From NCBI RefSeq assembly GCF_001884185.1, contig NZ_MAOE01000112.1, forward strand, positions 1 through 53,149: a stretch of DNA of 53,149 bases, given 5' to 3'. Below the pieces are notes generated by a model. That model saw only the letters and a program-made list of their open reading frames with translations, ran no database searches and was not told where the DNA came from. Position numbers and translations under genes: made by a program. This stretch comes from Bacillus albus. Its GTDB lineage: Bacteria; Bacillota; Bacilli; Bacillales; Bacillaceae_G. Below are positions 1 to 7,157 of the stretch, one piece after another. Position 1 is the stretch's first letter, and each line of letters starts with the position of its first letter.

Positions 1-974
1 CTTCCTACTTCTGCGGCGAATGTTAAGAAATTAGCCCCACCTATGACCGAAATACCTTCAAAAATTTCTAAAATAGATCCTGCCGTTGATATAACATGTC
101 CAGTAAATCTTCCAGCTTGATAAGTTGCTTCGCTTTCTAATTTATCATTATCAGGCGGTGTTAGTCCAATATAGTCTTCAGCTACTGCACTACCAGCGCC
201 TTGTATAAAGTCCCAAGCACCTTCATAAATATCTTCGACACCATGTTTAAACTTATCTAGTAAAGATTCATCTTTTTTCTCACTATTTAATGGACCACAC
301 ATTGCTCCTTCTTCAATTGAACTACCATTTAAAAGATTGTCGGCCTGACGCTTCCTATCTTCTTCAATCGCCTGAATGGAAGTCGTCCACTCCATATTCA
401 ATCCTTGTGTACTAAACGTGCCACTTGCAGGACTAAAGCCTTTTCCACTTTGGACTTCGGCAAGACCAGTAGCAATACTAGCTGCTAGTTGAAGAGCCGT
501 ACTATAGTTATTACTGGATGTATATTCAAATTCATGTAAATGCTCTAGTTTTTCTTCAAGTTTTTTTCTCATCGCAACTAAGACTGCAACAATTGCGTCT
601 ATTCCAGGCATTGGCATAGCTACATCTACCGCTTCTATACTTGCAATCGATTGATTGATTTCCTGTATTTGTTCTCTTATCTCTTGTTCGATAACATCAG
701 TTGAAGCTACCTGTGATTGAAATTGACTTGGAAAAGCATCATTCTGACGGATTAATTCTTCACATAAATAAATGATTCCTTGCGCTAAAGGACGAAAGGT
801 TTGAACAAAAAATGCTTTTGCACTGCTATATGTTTGCCCTTGTAACACAGTATCAGTTGCAAAAGCGTCAATCGACTGAATAGCTTGTTCCATACCTTGA
901 ATGGTAGCGGTACATACAGCGTTCATGCTTTGAGTTTGGCTTTGTACTTCTCCCAAATACATATTTAAACTCAT
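1..974 (-). CDS. LXG-domain type VII secretion toxin, N-terminal part (runs off left edge)
   Basis: Reading leftward from the ATG at 974, the frame stays open for 324 codons to the window edge, so the C-terminal toxin domain and any immunity gene lie outside. The N-terminus (MSLNMYLGEV) fits the LXG family of polymorphic toxins exported by the Esx/type VII system. It is followed by about 200 residues that look helical and rich in Gln, Glu and Ser, then a Gly/Ala-rich linker-like part (from about residue 240, with GAWDFIQGAG) typical of the region before the toxin domain. It starts 3 bases after the stop of the upstream partner gene and has a good RBS (GGGAGG) inside that gene's 3' end, so the two are surely co-translated. 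By family knowledge it would be exported with its two helical partners and act on competing bacteria. The toxic activity cannot be named from this part. Confidence 0.88.
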   Translation of the reverse strand, partial: MSLNMYLGEVQSQTQSMNAVCTATIQGMEQAIQSIDAFATDTVLQGQTYSSAKAFFVQTFRPLAQGIIYLCEELIRQNDAFPSQFQSQVASTDVIEQEIREQIQEINQSIASIEAVDVAMPMPGIDAIVAVLVAMRKKLEEKLEHLHEFEYTSSNNYSTALQLAASIATGLAEVQSGKGFSPASGTFSTQGLNMEWTTSIQAIEEDRKRQADNLLNGSSIEEGAMCGPLNSEKKDESLLDKFKHGVEDIYEGAWDFIQGAGSAVAEDYIGLTPPDNDKLESEATYQAGRFTGHVISTAGSILEIFEGISVIGGANFLTFAAEVG

Positions 975-977
975 GCA

Positions 978-1334
978 TTAAGCCTCCCTTGCTAATTGTT
1001 GTTGCTGGTAGGATAGGTCGTCTTCTAAATCACTAAGGTCTCGTCTTTCTTTAAGCAATGTTTCTTTTTGGTTTTCCAATTCGAATGTAAGTTTTCGTTC
1101 GATGTGTTGTGCTTCTTGACGCATATTCATAAAAAAATGAGATAATTCTCTATCACCGTGCCAAGTTTCTAGAATTCGGTTAAATAAACGATTACTTCGA
1201 TTTCTCCATTCGTGAAAATCTGCTTCCGCGTGTTCTTGAGTTTGAATTGCAGATTGATTCCGATCCTGTTCTTTGAATACACTTTGTAATTTTTGATTCA
1301 ATTGATTGATTTGTTTTTCAATATCTTGACTCAT
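978..1334 (-). CDS. DUF3958-like small helical protein, LXG partner (Lap2-like)
   Basis: 118 residues, almost all predicted helix or coiled coil: heptad-like runs at residues 1-35 (IEKQINQLNQKLQSVF) and 70-118, the latter rich in E, L, K and Q. It resembles the DUF3958 family of Bacillus proteins that sit immediately before LXG toxin genes. A WHGD motif near residue 58 recalls the WxG turn of WXG100-like proteins. Its RBS (AGGAGG-like) precedes the ATG at 1334. It lies between the 91-aa partner gene and the LXG gene, with a gap of about 40 bases on one side and 3 bases on the other. The likely role, from work on LXG systems, is to bind the LXG domain as a targeting factor or chaperone for secretion. 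The family name is from memory; the role is inference from position. Confidence 0.78.
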   Translation of the reverse strand: MSQDIEKQINQLNQKLQSVFKEQDRNQSAIQTQEHAEADFHEWRNRSNRLFNRILETWHGDRELSHFFMNMRQEAQHIERKLTFELENQKETLLKERRDLSDLEDDLSYQQQQLAREA

Positions 1335-1375
1335 CTTTTTCCTCCTACCGTTTTACTTTTACGAAGGTAGTCACA

Positions 1376-1651
1376 TTAGCGAAAAGTGTTGTGAAGTTCG
1401 TAATCCATTCTCTCAAACTCTTTAGCTACCGAATGAATGTTATCGACCGCTTGTTGAAAGGCGGCGGAAAATTGTTTCGTCAAATCTAAAAATTGTTGGT
1501 TCGCTTCTTGTGCTTTTGAATTAACAGATAGTGTTGTACGCGTCGCCTTTGTTATAGGACGATTTGTTGCACTTTGGATGGTATCCGACGCTGCTCTCAT
1601 CTGCGTAGCGATTTGTTGTGCCGATTGAAAATTACTTTGAAATTGTCCCAT
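1376..1651 (-). CDS. TIGR04197-type small secretion partner with FxxxD motif (Lap1-like)
   Basis: 91 residues, helical, with an N-terminal FQSNFQSAQ segment and a polar middle (TNRPITKATRTTLSVNSKA). It matches the group often annotated as TIGR04197 type VII secretion effector, a WXG100-like helical hairpin. Near the C-terminus it has FERMD, which fits the FxxxD export signal described for Lap1 proteins of LXG systems. It is the first gene of the minus-strand cassette, preceded by AAAGGG about 9 bases before the ATG. It probably forms the pre-secretion complex with the 118-aa protein and the LXG toxin. Confidence 0.8.
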   Translation of the reverse strand: MGQFQSNFQSAQQIATQMRAASDTIQSATNRPITKATRTTLSVNSKAQEANQQFLDLTKQFSAAFQQAVDNIHSVAKEFERMDYELHNTFR

Positions 1652-2078
1652 CGTATAAACCCTTTCTATATTTCTATGAACGTATTAAAGAAGGGGAGTG
1701 CCTAGTATGTATGTCCATTATCCTATTGTTCTTTATAGGGACTCTCCTGGGAAAATATTGCAGATATAATTATAACAATAAATGGTTAAAGTTTCCTCAA
1801 AAAAATGTATTTTACAACATATGTGTCTGTTATAGTTCTCAATAGGTAATGTAGTATAACGTAGAGGTAAAACACTAAGGGGAAAGTAATAAATTGATGT
1901 TAATATTTTAAATTATAATGATATTTTTCAAAAGAATAGTTTTATGGATGAAAATTATTATCTGGTTTTATATGCAGATAATAATATATTGATTTTCATC
2001 TTTATAAATGTTAGGGTAAATATACACCGTTTCTTATTTATCTATGAGTACTGTCTGTAGAACGAATAGAATAAATTG
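1652..2078. other. Non-coding stretch upstream of the LXG cassette
   Basis: AT-rich and free of convincing genes on both strands. The 5' part must hold the promoter of the minus-strand LXG cassette. An imperfect inverted repeat with arms near 1694-1705 and 1737-1748 (GGGGAGTGCCTA against TAGGGACTCTCC, 10 of 12 pairs) sits about 50 bases before the first cassette gene and could be an operator or a leader hairpin. Nothing else is recognised. Confidence 0.4.
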
Positions 2079-2081
2079 AAA

Positions 2082-2125
2082 AAGATCCCCTGATGCACTC
2101 ATATGCAGAAGGGGATCTTAATTTT
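2082..2125 (-). terminator. Terminator hairpin after the 30-aa peptide gene
   Basis: Stem AAGATCCCC (2082-2090) with GGGGATCTT (2111-2119); a second short pairing (TGCA with TGCA) lies in the loop. On the minus strand the stem is followed by TTTTTC, and on the plus strand by AATTTTT, so it may work both ways. It lies just beyond the stop codon of the small peptide gene. Confidence 0.75.
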
Positions 2126-2133
2126 TATGAGAT

Positions 2134-2226
2134 TTAAAATTTACTTTTAGATAATGCTTTAAGTACTGGCTTTACAATTAAACCTATTAAACGAAAGCCT
2201 TTAAATATAGAGCGTACAACTTTCAA
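2134..2226 (-). CDS. 30-residue strongly cationic amphipathic peptide
   Basis: A short gene starting with TTG at 2226 and ending with TAA at 2134. A perfect AGGAGG lies 8 bases upstream, a possible -10 (TATAAT at 2263-2268, minus strand) lies 37 bases before the start, and a terminator follows the stop. The peptide begins MKVVRSIFKGF and ends KALSKSKF. It has eight Lys/Arg, no acidic residue, no Cys, and regularly spaced Ile/Leu/Val/Phe that would form an amphipathic helix broken at one Pro (residue 20). No cleavable signal is visible. The composition resembles leaderless bacteriocins, PSM-like peptides or type I toxin peptides; which of these is not decidable here. It is a complete small transcription unit, too small for most gene finders. 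The coding call rests on the RBS, terminator and composition. Confidence 0.62.
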   Translation of the reverse strand: MKVVRSIFKGFRLIGLIVKPVLKALSKSKF

Positions 2227-2303
2227 AGAATGTTCCTCCTAGTTGATGTTAATAAATGTATCATTATATAAAAAATAGAGATATAAAAATTTTTCTTCCA
2301 TAA

Positions 2304-2792
2304 TTAATCTTTAGAATCCTCATCGCTCATAATATATTCGATATCTTCATCTGTAAATTCATTGCCTTTAAATACTGGATGCCCATTTGGATCGAGCATA
2401 CCCATTACTTTTTTATCCCTATCAGACACAATTAGTGTATAGTCCTCCATAAGAAAAGGTTTTTTTGGTAAATCCACTAATATTCTCCAAGCTGGTCTTA
2501 TATCATCGTTGTTTCTATTTTCTTTCTCAATTTTAAATGTATAAGCCTCATCAAAGAAAAGATGGTTGATATCTTCATTAACTACTCCATCTAATTTATT
2601 TTTCTTATGATAATGTTTAGCAATTTCTATTGCTTCCTGAGGTTTTAACATCACATCTACAGTAATTTCATTTATTTTTCTATAATGTCTTGAAAAATCT
2701 TCTTGCTTTAATCTAATATAATTTTGAAATTCTTCAGTAGACAATTGTTTAAATTCTTCATCAGACATATTTTTATACTTATCTAAAGACAT
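2304..2792 (-). CDS. Hypothetical protein, 162 aa
   Basis: I do not recognise a family. The protein has a charged helical N-terminus (MSLDKYKNMSDEEFKQLS, then an FQNYIRLKQEDF segment), a middle with HYHKKNKL, and a C-terminal half rich in beta-type residues (AWRILVDLPKK, YTLIVSDRDKKVMGMLDPNGHPV) that ends in an acidic tail (IMSDEDSKD). The C-terminal part looks like a small alpha/beta fold such as those of immunity-type proteins, but that is only an impression. An AAGGGG RBS lies about 7 bases before the ATG. It is the gene closest to the junction with spoVFB, and with a low GC content it fits foreign cargo. No signal peptide or membrane segment is seen. Confidence 0.7.
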   Translation of the reverse strand: MSLDKYKNMSDEEFKQLSTEEFQNYIRLKQEDFSRHYRKINEITVDVMLKPQEAIEIAKHYHKKNKLDGVVNEDINHLFFDEAYTFKIEKENRNNDDIRPAWRILVDLPKKPFLMEDYTLIVSDRDKKVMGMLDPNGHPVFKGNEFTDEDIEYIMSDEDSKD

Positions 2793-2936
2793 ATAAAATT
2801 CCCCTTTTATTTATATTTCAATCTTAATCTTTCGATATATTCTATTGAATGGTCAATGGCAGACAAAATAAATTTACAGCTTGTGAAATGATTATATAAT
2901 AGAAGAAAAAAGAAATGTTTATATTGTCATCACCCT

Positions 2937-2948
2937 GTTGGCGTCAAC
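2937..2948. other. Candidate recombination junction (element end / spoVFB)
   Basis: Backbone similarity to spoVFB begins at the GGC codon at 2940. To its left the sequence no longer encodes SpoVFB. The 12 bases GTTGGCGTCAAC straddle this point and have inverted 4-base arms (GTTG/CAAC), as expected for a recombinase core. The exact crossover point cannot be fixed without the left junction. Confidence 0.45.
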
Positions 2949-3128
2949 CTCATGCGCCTAATGGCAACAAAAAACATCTATTTCGTCCCATTCGGCCAAG
3001 ATGCACCAGAGAAAAAACCGAACTCAATGGTAGCTCGCATGGAGCTGCTGGAAGATACAGTATTAGAAGCGCTGCAAGGAAAGCAATTGCAACCGGTTGT
3101 CGTAGAAAAATTCAGATATATGAATTAA
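2940..3128 (+). pseudogene. spoVFB: spoVFB (dpaB) 3' fragment, dipicolinate synthase subunit B
   Basis: Read in the frame of GGC at 2940, the sequence gives GVNLMRLMATKNIYF, then VPFGQDAPEKKPNSMVARME, and ends KFRYMN followed by TAA at 3126. This is the C-terminal third (about 62 of about 200 codons) of the flavoprotein subunit of dipicolinate synthase, which makes spore DPA in the mother cell. Its place directly before asd is the normal one in Bacillus, where spoVFA and spoVFB precede it. Here spoVFA and the first two thirds of spoVFB are absent from the window. The fragment is undamaged, with no stop or frameshift, which argues against a decaying relic and for a gene split by an intervening element. 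No start codon with an RBS serves the fragment on its own. An overlapping longer open frame at 2915-3235 is in a different phase and is not the gene. Confidence 0.88.
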
Positions 3129-3152
3129 AAAACGAAAAAAAACGGACAATTT

Positions 3153-3182
3153 TTGATGAAACCATCATTCTTACTGTAGAAT
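3153..3182 (+). promoter_or_regulatory. Candidate sigma-A promoter for asd-dapG-dapA
   Basis: TTGATG (3153-3158), an 18-base spacer and TAGAAT (3177-3182). It would start transcription just after the spoVFB stop, so the lysine/DAP genes stay expressed when spoVFB is split. Confidence 0.45.
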
Positions 3183-3208
3183 ATGATAAAATTAACGTTA
3201 TTAAGATT

Positions 3209-3233
3209 AGAAGGGGTATTGTATACTCCTTCT
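3209..3233 (+). promoter_or_regulatory. Hairpin in the asd leader
   Basis: Arms AGAAGGGGTAT (3209-3219) and ATACTCCTTCT (3223-3233) with a 3-base loop pair over 11 positions with one G-U. No T-run follows, so it is not an ordinary terminator. It may stabilise the mRNA end or bind a regulator. Confidence 0.5.
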
Positions 3234-3278
3234 GATTCTAAGTTATAGAAGGATTGGTATCTAGAAAGGGGCATAGTG

Positions 3279-4325
3279 ATGGAAAAGCAAAAAACTTTTC
3301 ATGTCGCTGTAGTTGGAGCAACCGGCGCAGTTGGTGAACAAATGTTAAATACTTTAGAGAAACGAGAATTTCCAATCGGGAAATTAACGTTACTTTCATC
3401 TAAACGATCTGCAGGTAAGAAACTTGTATTTAAAGGCGAAGAATTTACAGTTCAAGAGGCAACTCCTGAAAGTTTTGAAGGAGTAGATATCGCACTCTTT
3501 AGTGCTGGTGGATCTGTATCAAAACAATTAGCGCCAGAAGCAGCAAAGCGCGGTGCGATTGTTGTTGATAATACAAGTGCATTCCGTATGACAGAAAACG
3601 TGCCACTTGTTGTACCTGAAGTAAATGAAAATGACTTAAAAGAACATAATGGTATTATTGCAAATCCAAACTGTTCTACAATTCAAATGGTAGTAGCTCT
3701 TGAGCCAGTTCGTCAGCAATATGGTTTAAAACGAGTAATCGTTTCCACATATCAAGCTGTATCAGGTGCTGGTGCGGCAGCGATTGAAGAACTTCATGAA
3801 CAATCACAAGCAATCTTAAATGGTGAAGAAGTGAAGGCAAATGTTTTACCTGTATCAGGTGATAAGAAACATTTCCCAATCGCTTTCAACGCGATTCCAC
3901 AGATTGATAAGTTCCAAGATAATGGATTTACATTTGAAGAAATGAAAATGATTAATGAAACGAAAAAAATTATGCATATGCCAGAATTAGAAGTAGCGGC
4001 AACATGTGTACGTTTACCAGTTGTATCGGGTCACTCTGAGTCTGTTTACATCGAAGTAGAAAAAGAAGGCGTAACAGTAGAAGAATTAAAGAACTTACTT
4101 GCAAATGCGGAAGGTATCGTTCTGCAAGATAACCCAGAAGAGCAGTTATATCCAATGCCAGCTACTGCAGTAGGTAAAAACGAAGTGTTCGTTGGAAGAA
4201 TCCGTAAAGATTTAAATAACGATAAAGGATTCCATCTTTGGGTCGTATCTGATAACTTATTAAAAGGCGCTGCATGGAATTCTGTTCAAATTGCAGAGCG
4301 CTTAGTAAAATTACAATTAGTGTAA
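3279..4325 (+). CDS. asd: Aspartate-semialdehyde dehydrogenase
   Basis: Reduces aspartyl phosphate to aspartate semialdehyde with NADPH in the cytoplasm, the second step of the aspartate pathway to lysine, DAP, threonine and methionine. The N-terminal nucleotide-binding [10 protein letters not shown], the active-site Cys in NPNCSTIQM and the catalytic His in SGHSESV are all present. 348 residues, the usual length. I chose the ATG at 3279; a GTG one codon earlier (3276) is possible, but AAGGGG at 3266-3271 is best spaced for the ATG. It leads the asd-dapG-dapA operon, with dapG 23 bases downstream. Confidence 0.96.
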   Translation: MEKQKTFHVAVVGATGAVGEQMLNTLEKREFPIGKLTLLSSKRSAGKKLVFKGEEFTVQEATPESFEGVDIALFSAGGSVSKQLAPEAAKRGAIVVDNTSAFRMTENVPLVVPEVNENDLKEHNGIIANPNCSTIQMVVALEPVRQQYGLKRVIVSTYQAVSGAGAAAIEELHEQSQAILNGEEVKANVLPVSGDKKHFPIAFNAIPQIDKFQDNGFTFEEMKMINETKKIMHMPELEVAATCVRLPVVSGHSESVYIEVEKEGVTVEELKNLLANAEGIVLQDNPEEQLYPMPATAVGKNEVFVGRIRKDLNNDKGFHLWVVSDNLLKGAAWNSVQIAERLVKLQLV

Positions 4326-4348
4326 ACGGCTAAGAGAAGGTGCAAAAT

Positions 4349-5581
4349 ATGAAAATTATTGTTCAAAAATTTGGTGGCACATCTGTACGTGATGAAAATG
4401 GACGTAAGCATGCGCTTCATCATATAAAAAAATCGCTAGATGCGGGTTATAAAGTAGTTACTGTCGTATCTGCTATGGGTCGTAAAGGTGAACCGTATGC
4501 AACGGATACTTTGTTGAGCCTTGTAAATCAAGAGGAATCTCACATTTCTAATCGTGAGCAAGATTTGTTATTATCATGCGGAGAATTAATCTCAGCAATC
4601 GTTTTCTCTAACATGTTAAATGAGAACGGTATAAAAGCAGCGGCATTAAATGGTGCACAAGCTGGTTTTGTAACAAATGATGATTTTACAAATGCTAAGA
4701 TTATTGAAATGAATTGCGATCGTATACATGAAGAGCTAGAAAATGTAGATGTAATCGTCGTTACAGGATTCCAAGGGCAAACGAAAAAAGGCGATACGAC
4801 AACACTTGGACGCGGGGGTAGCGATACTTCAGCTTCAGCGTTAGGTGTTGCGCTTCATGCTGAATTTATTGATATCTTCACAGATGTAGAAGGTGTTATG
4901 ACTGCGGATCCTCGCATTGTAAAAGATGCACGTCATCTTCAAACTGTAACGTATAACGAAATTTGTAACATGGCTTACCAAGGTGCAAAAGTCGTTCATC
5001 CACGTGCAGTTGAAATTGCGATGCATGCGAAAGTACCTCTTCGTGTACGTTCTACTTACTCTGATAGTGAAGGTACGCTTATTGCAGCGTACGATGGTGC
5101 TACAAAAGGGCAGGATGTAGAAGAACGTCCTGTTACAGGTATTGCTCACGTATCAAACGTAACGCAAATTAAAGTGCTTGCAAAAGAAACAGCATACGAT
5201 TTGCAGCAGCATGTATTTAAAGAAATGGCTAACGAAGGTATTAGTGTTGATTTAATTAACATTTCCCCTACAGGTGTAGCTTACACGGTAAATGATAATG
5301 TATCAGCTCGTGCTGTCGAAGTGCTAAAACAACTTGGATATGAGCCGCTTGTGGCAGAGCATTGCGCGAAAGTATCTATCGTTGGAGCTGGAATGGCAGG
5401 AATCCCAGGGGTTACTGCGAAAATCGTTACAGCTTTAGCTGAAAAAGGTATTCAAATTCTGCAATCGGCAGATAGCCATACGACAATTTGGGTTCTTGTA
5501 AAAGAAACGGATTTAGTGGAGGCTGTAAATGCATTACATAGTGCGTTTGAGCTTTCAAAAGAAAAGCAACTGGAACAATAA
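4349..5581 (+). CDS. dapG: Aspartokinase I (DAP-type)
   Basis: Phosphorylates aspartate, the entry step to DAP for the cell wall and spore cortex. The N-terminal kinase motif VQKFGGTSV, the GRGGSDTSA substrate loop near residue 155 and two C-terminal ACT regulatory regions (around residues 265-400) are visible. 410 residues from ATG 4349; AGAAGG precedes it by 8 bases, so the GTG at 4340 is less likely. Position between asd and dapA identifies it as the DapG isozyme, which in B. subtilis is inhibited by meso-DAP; that feedback is family knowledge, not seen here. Confidence 0.93.
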   Translation: MKIIVQKFGGTSVRDENGRKHALHHIKKSLDAGYKVVTVVSAMGRKGEPYATDTLLSLVNQEESHISNREQDLLLSCGELISAIVFSNMLNENGIKAAALNGAQAGFVTNDDFTNAKIIEMNCDRIHEELENVDVIVVTGFQGQTKKGDTTTLGRGGSDTSASALGVALHAEFIDIFTDVEGVMTADPRIVKDARHLQTVTYNEICNMAYQGAKVVHPRAVEIAMHAKVPLRVRSTYSDSEGTLIAAYDGATKGQDVEERPVTGIAHVSNVTQIKVLAKETAYDLQQHVFKEMANEGISVDLINISPTGVAYTVNDNVSARAVEVLKQLGYEPLVAEHCAKVSIVGAGMAGIPGVTAKIVTALAEKGIQILQSADSHTTIWVLVKETDLVEAVNALHSAFELSKEKQLEQ

Positions 5582-5592
5582 GGAGTGAGACC

Positions 5593-6471
5593 ATGATAGA
5601 TTTTGGGACAATTGCAACCGCGATGGTAACTCCGTTTGATAAAAACGGAAATATCGATTTTGCAAAGACAACGAAATTGGTAAATTATTTAATAGATAAC
5701 GGTACAACAGCAATCGTGGTAGGAGGAACGACAGGAGAATCTCCTACATTAACTTCAGAAGAAAAAGTAGCGTTATATCGCCATGTCGTATCTGTTGTCG
5801 ATAAAAGGGTGCCCGTAATCGCTGGAACAGGTAGCAATAATACGCATGCTTCTATTGACTTAACTAAAAAGGCGACAGAAGCTGGTGTTGATGCAGTAAT
5901 GCTAGTAGCACCGTATTATAACAAACCGAGTCAAGAAGGAATGTATCAGCACTTTAAAGCAATTGCTGAAAGCACGCCACTTCCGGTTATGCTATATAAC
6001 GTTCCAGGACGATCTATTGTACAAATCTCCGTTGATACAGTTGTTCGTTTATCAGAAATAGAAAACATTGTTGCGATTAAAGATGCAGGCGGCGATGTGT
6101 TAACAATGACAGAAATCATTGAAAAAACAGCGGACGACTTTGCAGTATACAGCGGTGATGACGGTTTAACGTTACCAGCTATGGCAGTTGGAGCGAAAGG
6201 TATCGTTTCTGTAGCATCTCATGTTATCGGAAATGAAATGCAAGAAATGATTGCAGCATTCCAAGCGGGTGAATTTAAGAAGGCGCAAAAATTACATCAA
6301 TTACTTGTAAGAGTAACGGATTCATTATTTATGGCGCCAAGCCCAACACCAGTAAAGACAGCATTACAAATGGTTGGATTAGATGTAGGTTCTGTACGTT
6401 TACCACTTCTTCCATTAACAGAAGAAGAAAGAGTAACGTTACAATCTGTTATGCAATCTATCCCTCGTTAA
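5593..6471 (+). CDS. dapA: 4-hydroxy-tetrahydrodipicolinate synthase
   Basis: Condenses pyruvate with aspartate semialdehyde, the first committed step to DAP, lysine and (through the next product) dipicolinate. TIM-barrel family of 292 residues. The substrate motif GGTTGESPTL, the Tyr of YYNKPSQEGM and the Schiff-base Lys in VAIKDAGGD (about residue 163) are all there. RBS AAGGAGTGAG, 11 bases after dapG. It is the last gene before a strong terminator. Its product feeds SpoVFA/SpoVFB during sporulation, which makes the split spoVFB just upstream the more notable. Confidence 0.96.
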   Translation: MIDFGTIATAMVTPFDKNGNIDFAKTTKLVNYLIDNGTTAIVVGGTTGESPTLTSEEKVALYRHVVSVVDKRVPVIAGTGSNNTHASIDLTKKATEAGVDAVMLVAPYYNKPSQEGMYQHFKAIAESTPLPVMLYNVPGRSIVQISVDTVVRLSEIENIVAIKDAGGDVLTMTEIIEKTADDFAVYSGDDGLTLPAMAVGAKGIVSVASHVIGNEMQEMIAAFQAGEFKKAQKLHQLLVRVTDSLFMAPSPTPVKTALQMVGLDVGSVRLPLLPLTEEERVTLQSVMQSIPR

Positions 6472-6474
6472 TAA

Positions 6475-6509
6475 AAAATGACCTAGTGTAGAACTAGGTC
6501 ATTTTTTAT
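6475..6509 (+). terminator. Terminator of asd-dapG-dapA
   Basis: Stem AAAATGACCTAGT (6475-6487) with ACTAGGTCATTTT (6493-6505) and T-run. Strong Rho-independent terminator. Confidence 0.93.
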
Positions 6510-7003
6510 TATGTATTGCAACATGTATAAGAAAATATCATACCCTTGAAATGAATTAAAAACTAAAGTGATTATAGAATAAACATTTGTGTAAATGTAA
6601 TAAACCACCGCTTCTGTTTTTAGAGAAATCCCCTCAAATGTCATGTGATTCATAAAAAAACTCCATTTTGTAAGTGTTTTTGTTCAATTCTAGAAAAATA
6701 AGTCTTGAAAATCCATATTATGAAATGAATTTAGCGCATGTACGGCTATTTCTTCAAAATAATATGGAGTGTAAAATCGAAGTGAATATAAAGGAAATAC
6801 GTTCGCTACTTTTGTTATAATTCCATTCTTTTACCTATTCTTTCGCACGATTTAACTTGTGTTCTATTTCTTGTATCAGGTATAATATGGCTAAGTAGCT
6901 TAGTACGGGTATGCTTAGCAAAATTGGTAAAAATTATAATTTGATTACATTTTCATATCATATCGAATAAGATATTTGATTTATATAATGAAAGAGAGGT
7001 GAA
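6510..7003. other. Non-coding stretch upstream of the RNase J leader
   Basis: AT-rich, no gene with a convincing RBS on either strand. A likely sigma-A promoter is TTGTGT with an 18-base spacer and TATAAT near 6858-6893. A second TATAAT close to 6984-6990 lies immediately before the paired leader of the RNase J gene. Confidence 0.4.
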
Positions 7004-7004
7004 A

Positions 7005-7150
7005 CCTGGTTTAAAAAATAAACAAGGACATGATATCGCATAACGGTAAGGACATTCGTCTTGGACGGTGAATATATGGTGGTTGTAGAGTTTCCCCTGG
7101 TGTCTCTGCAATTTTAGTGAAATCAGTGTTTGAAAGATTTTTAAACCAGG
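7005..7150 (+). promoter_or_regulatory. Structured leader of the RNase J gene
   Basis: CCTGGTTTAAAAA (7005-7017) is perfectly complementary to TTTTTAAACCAGG (7138-7150), closing a loop of 120 bases. The 3' arm contains the only RBS-like AGG and ends 7 bases before the ATG at 7158, so pairing would hide the start. Inside are tiny frames: GTG at 7002 (14 codons, good RBS) and GTG at 7117, whose TGA overlaps the RNase J ATG (ATGA). This looks like translational control, possibly autoregulation by RNase J cleavage. Confidence 0.5.
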
Positions 7151-7157
7151 CAACAAC

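Noticed and set aside
1618-1845. 75-aa open frame on the plus strand
   Set aside because: No RBS, overlaps the start of the Lap1-like gene, and composition is not protein-like.
2915-3235. 106-aa open frame on the plus strand
   Set aside because: It is a different phase over the spoVFB fragment; the correct frame gives the SpoVFB C-terminus.
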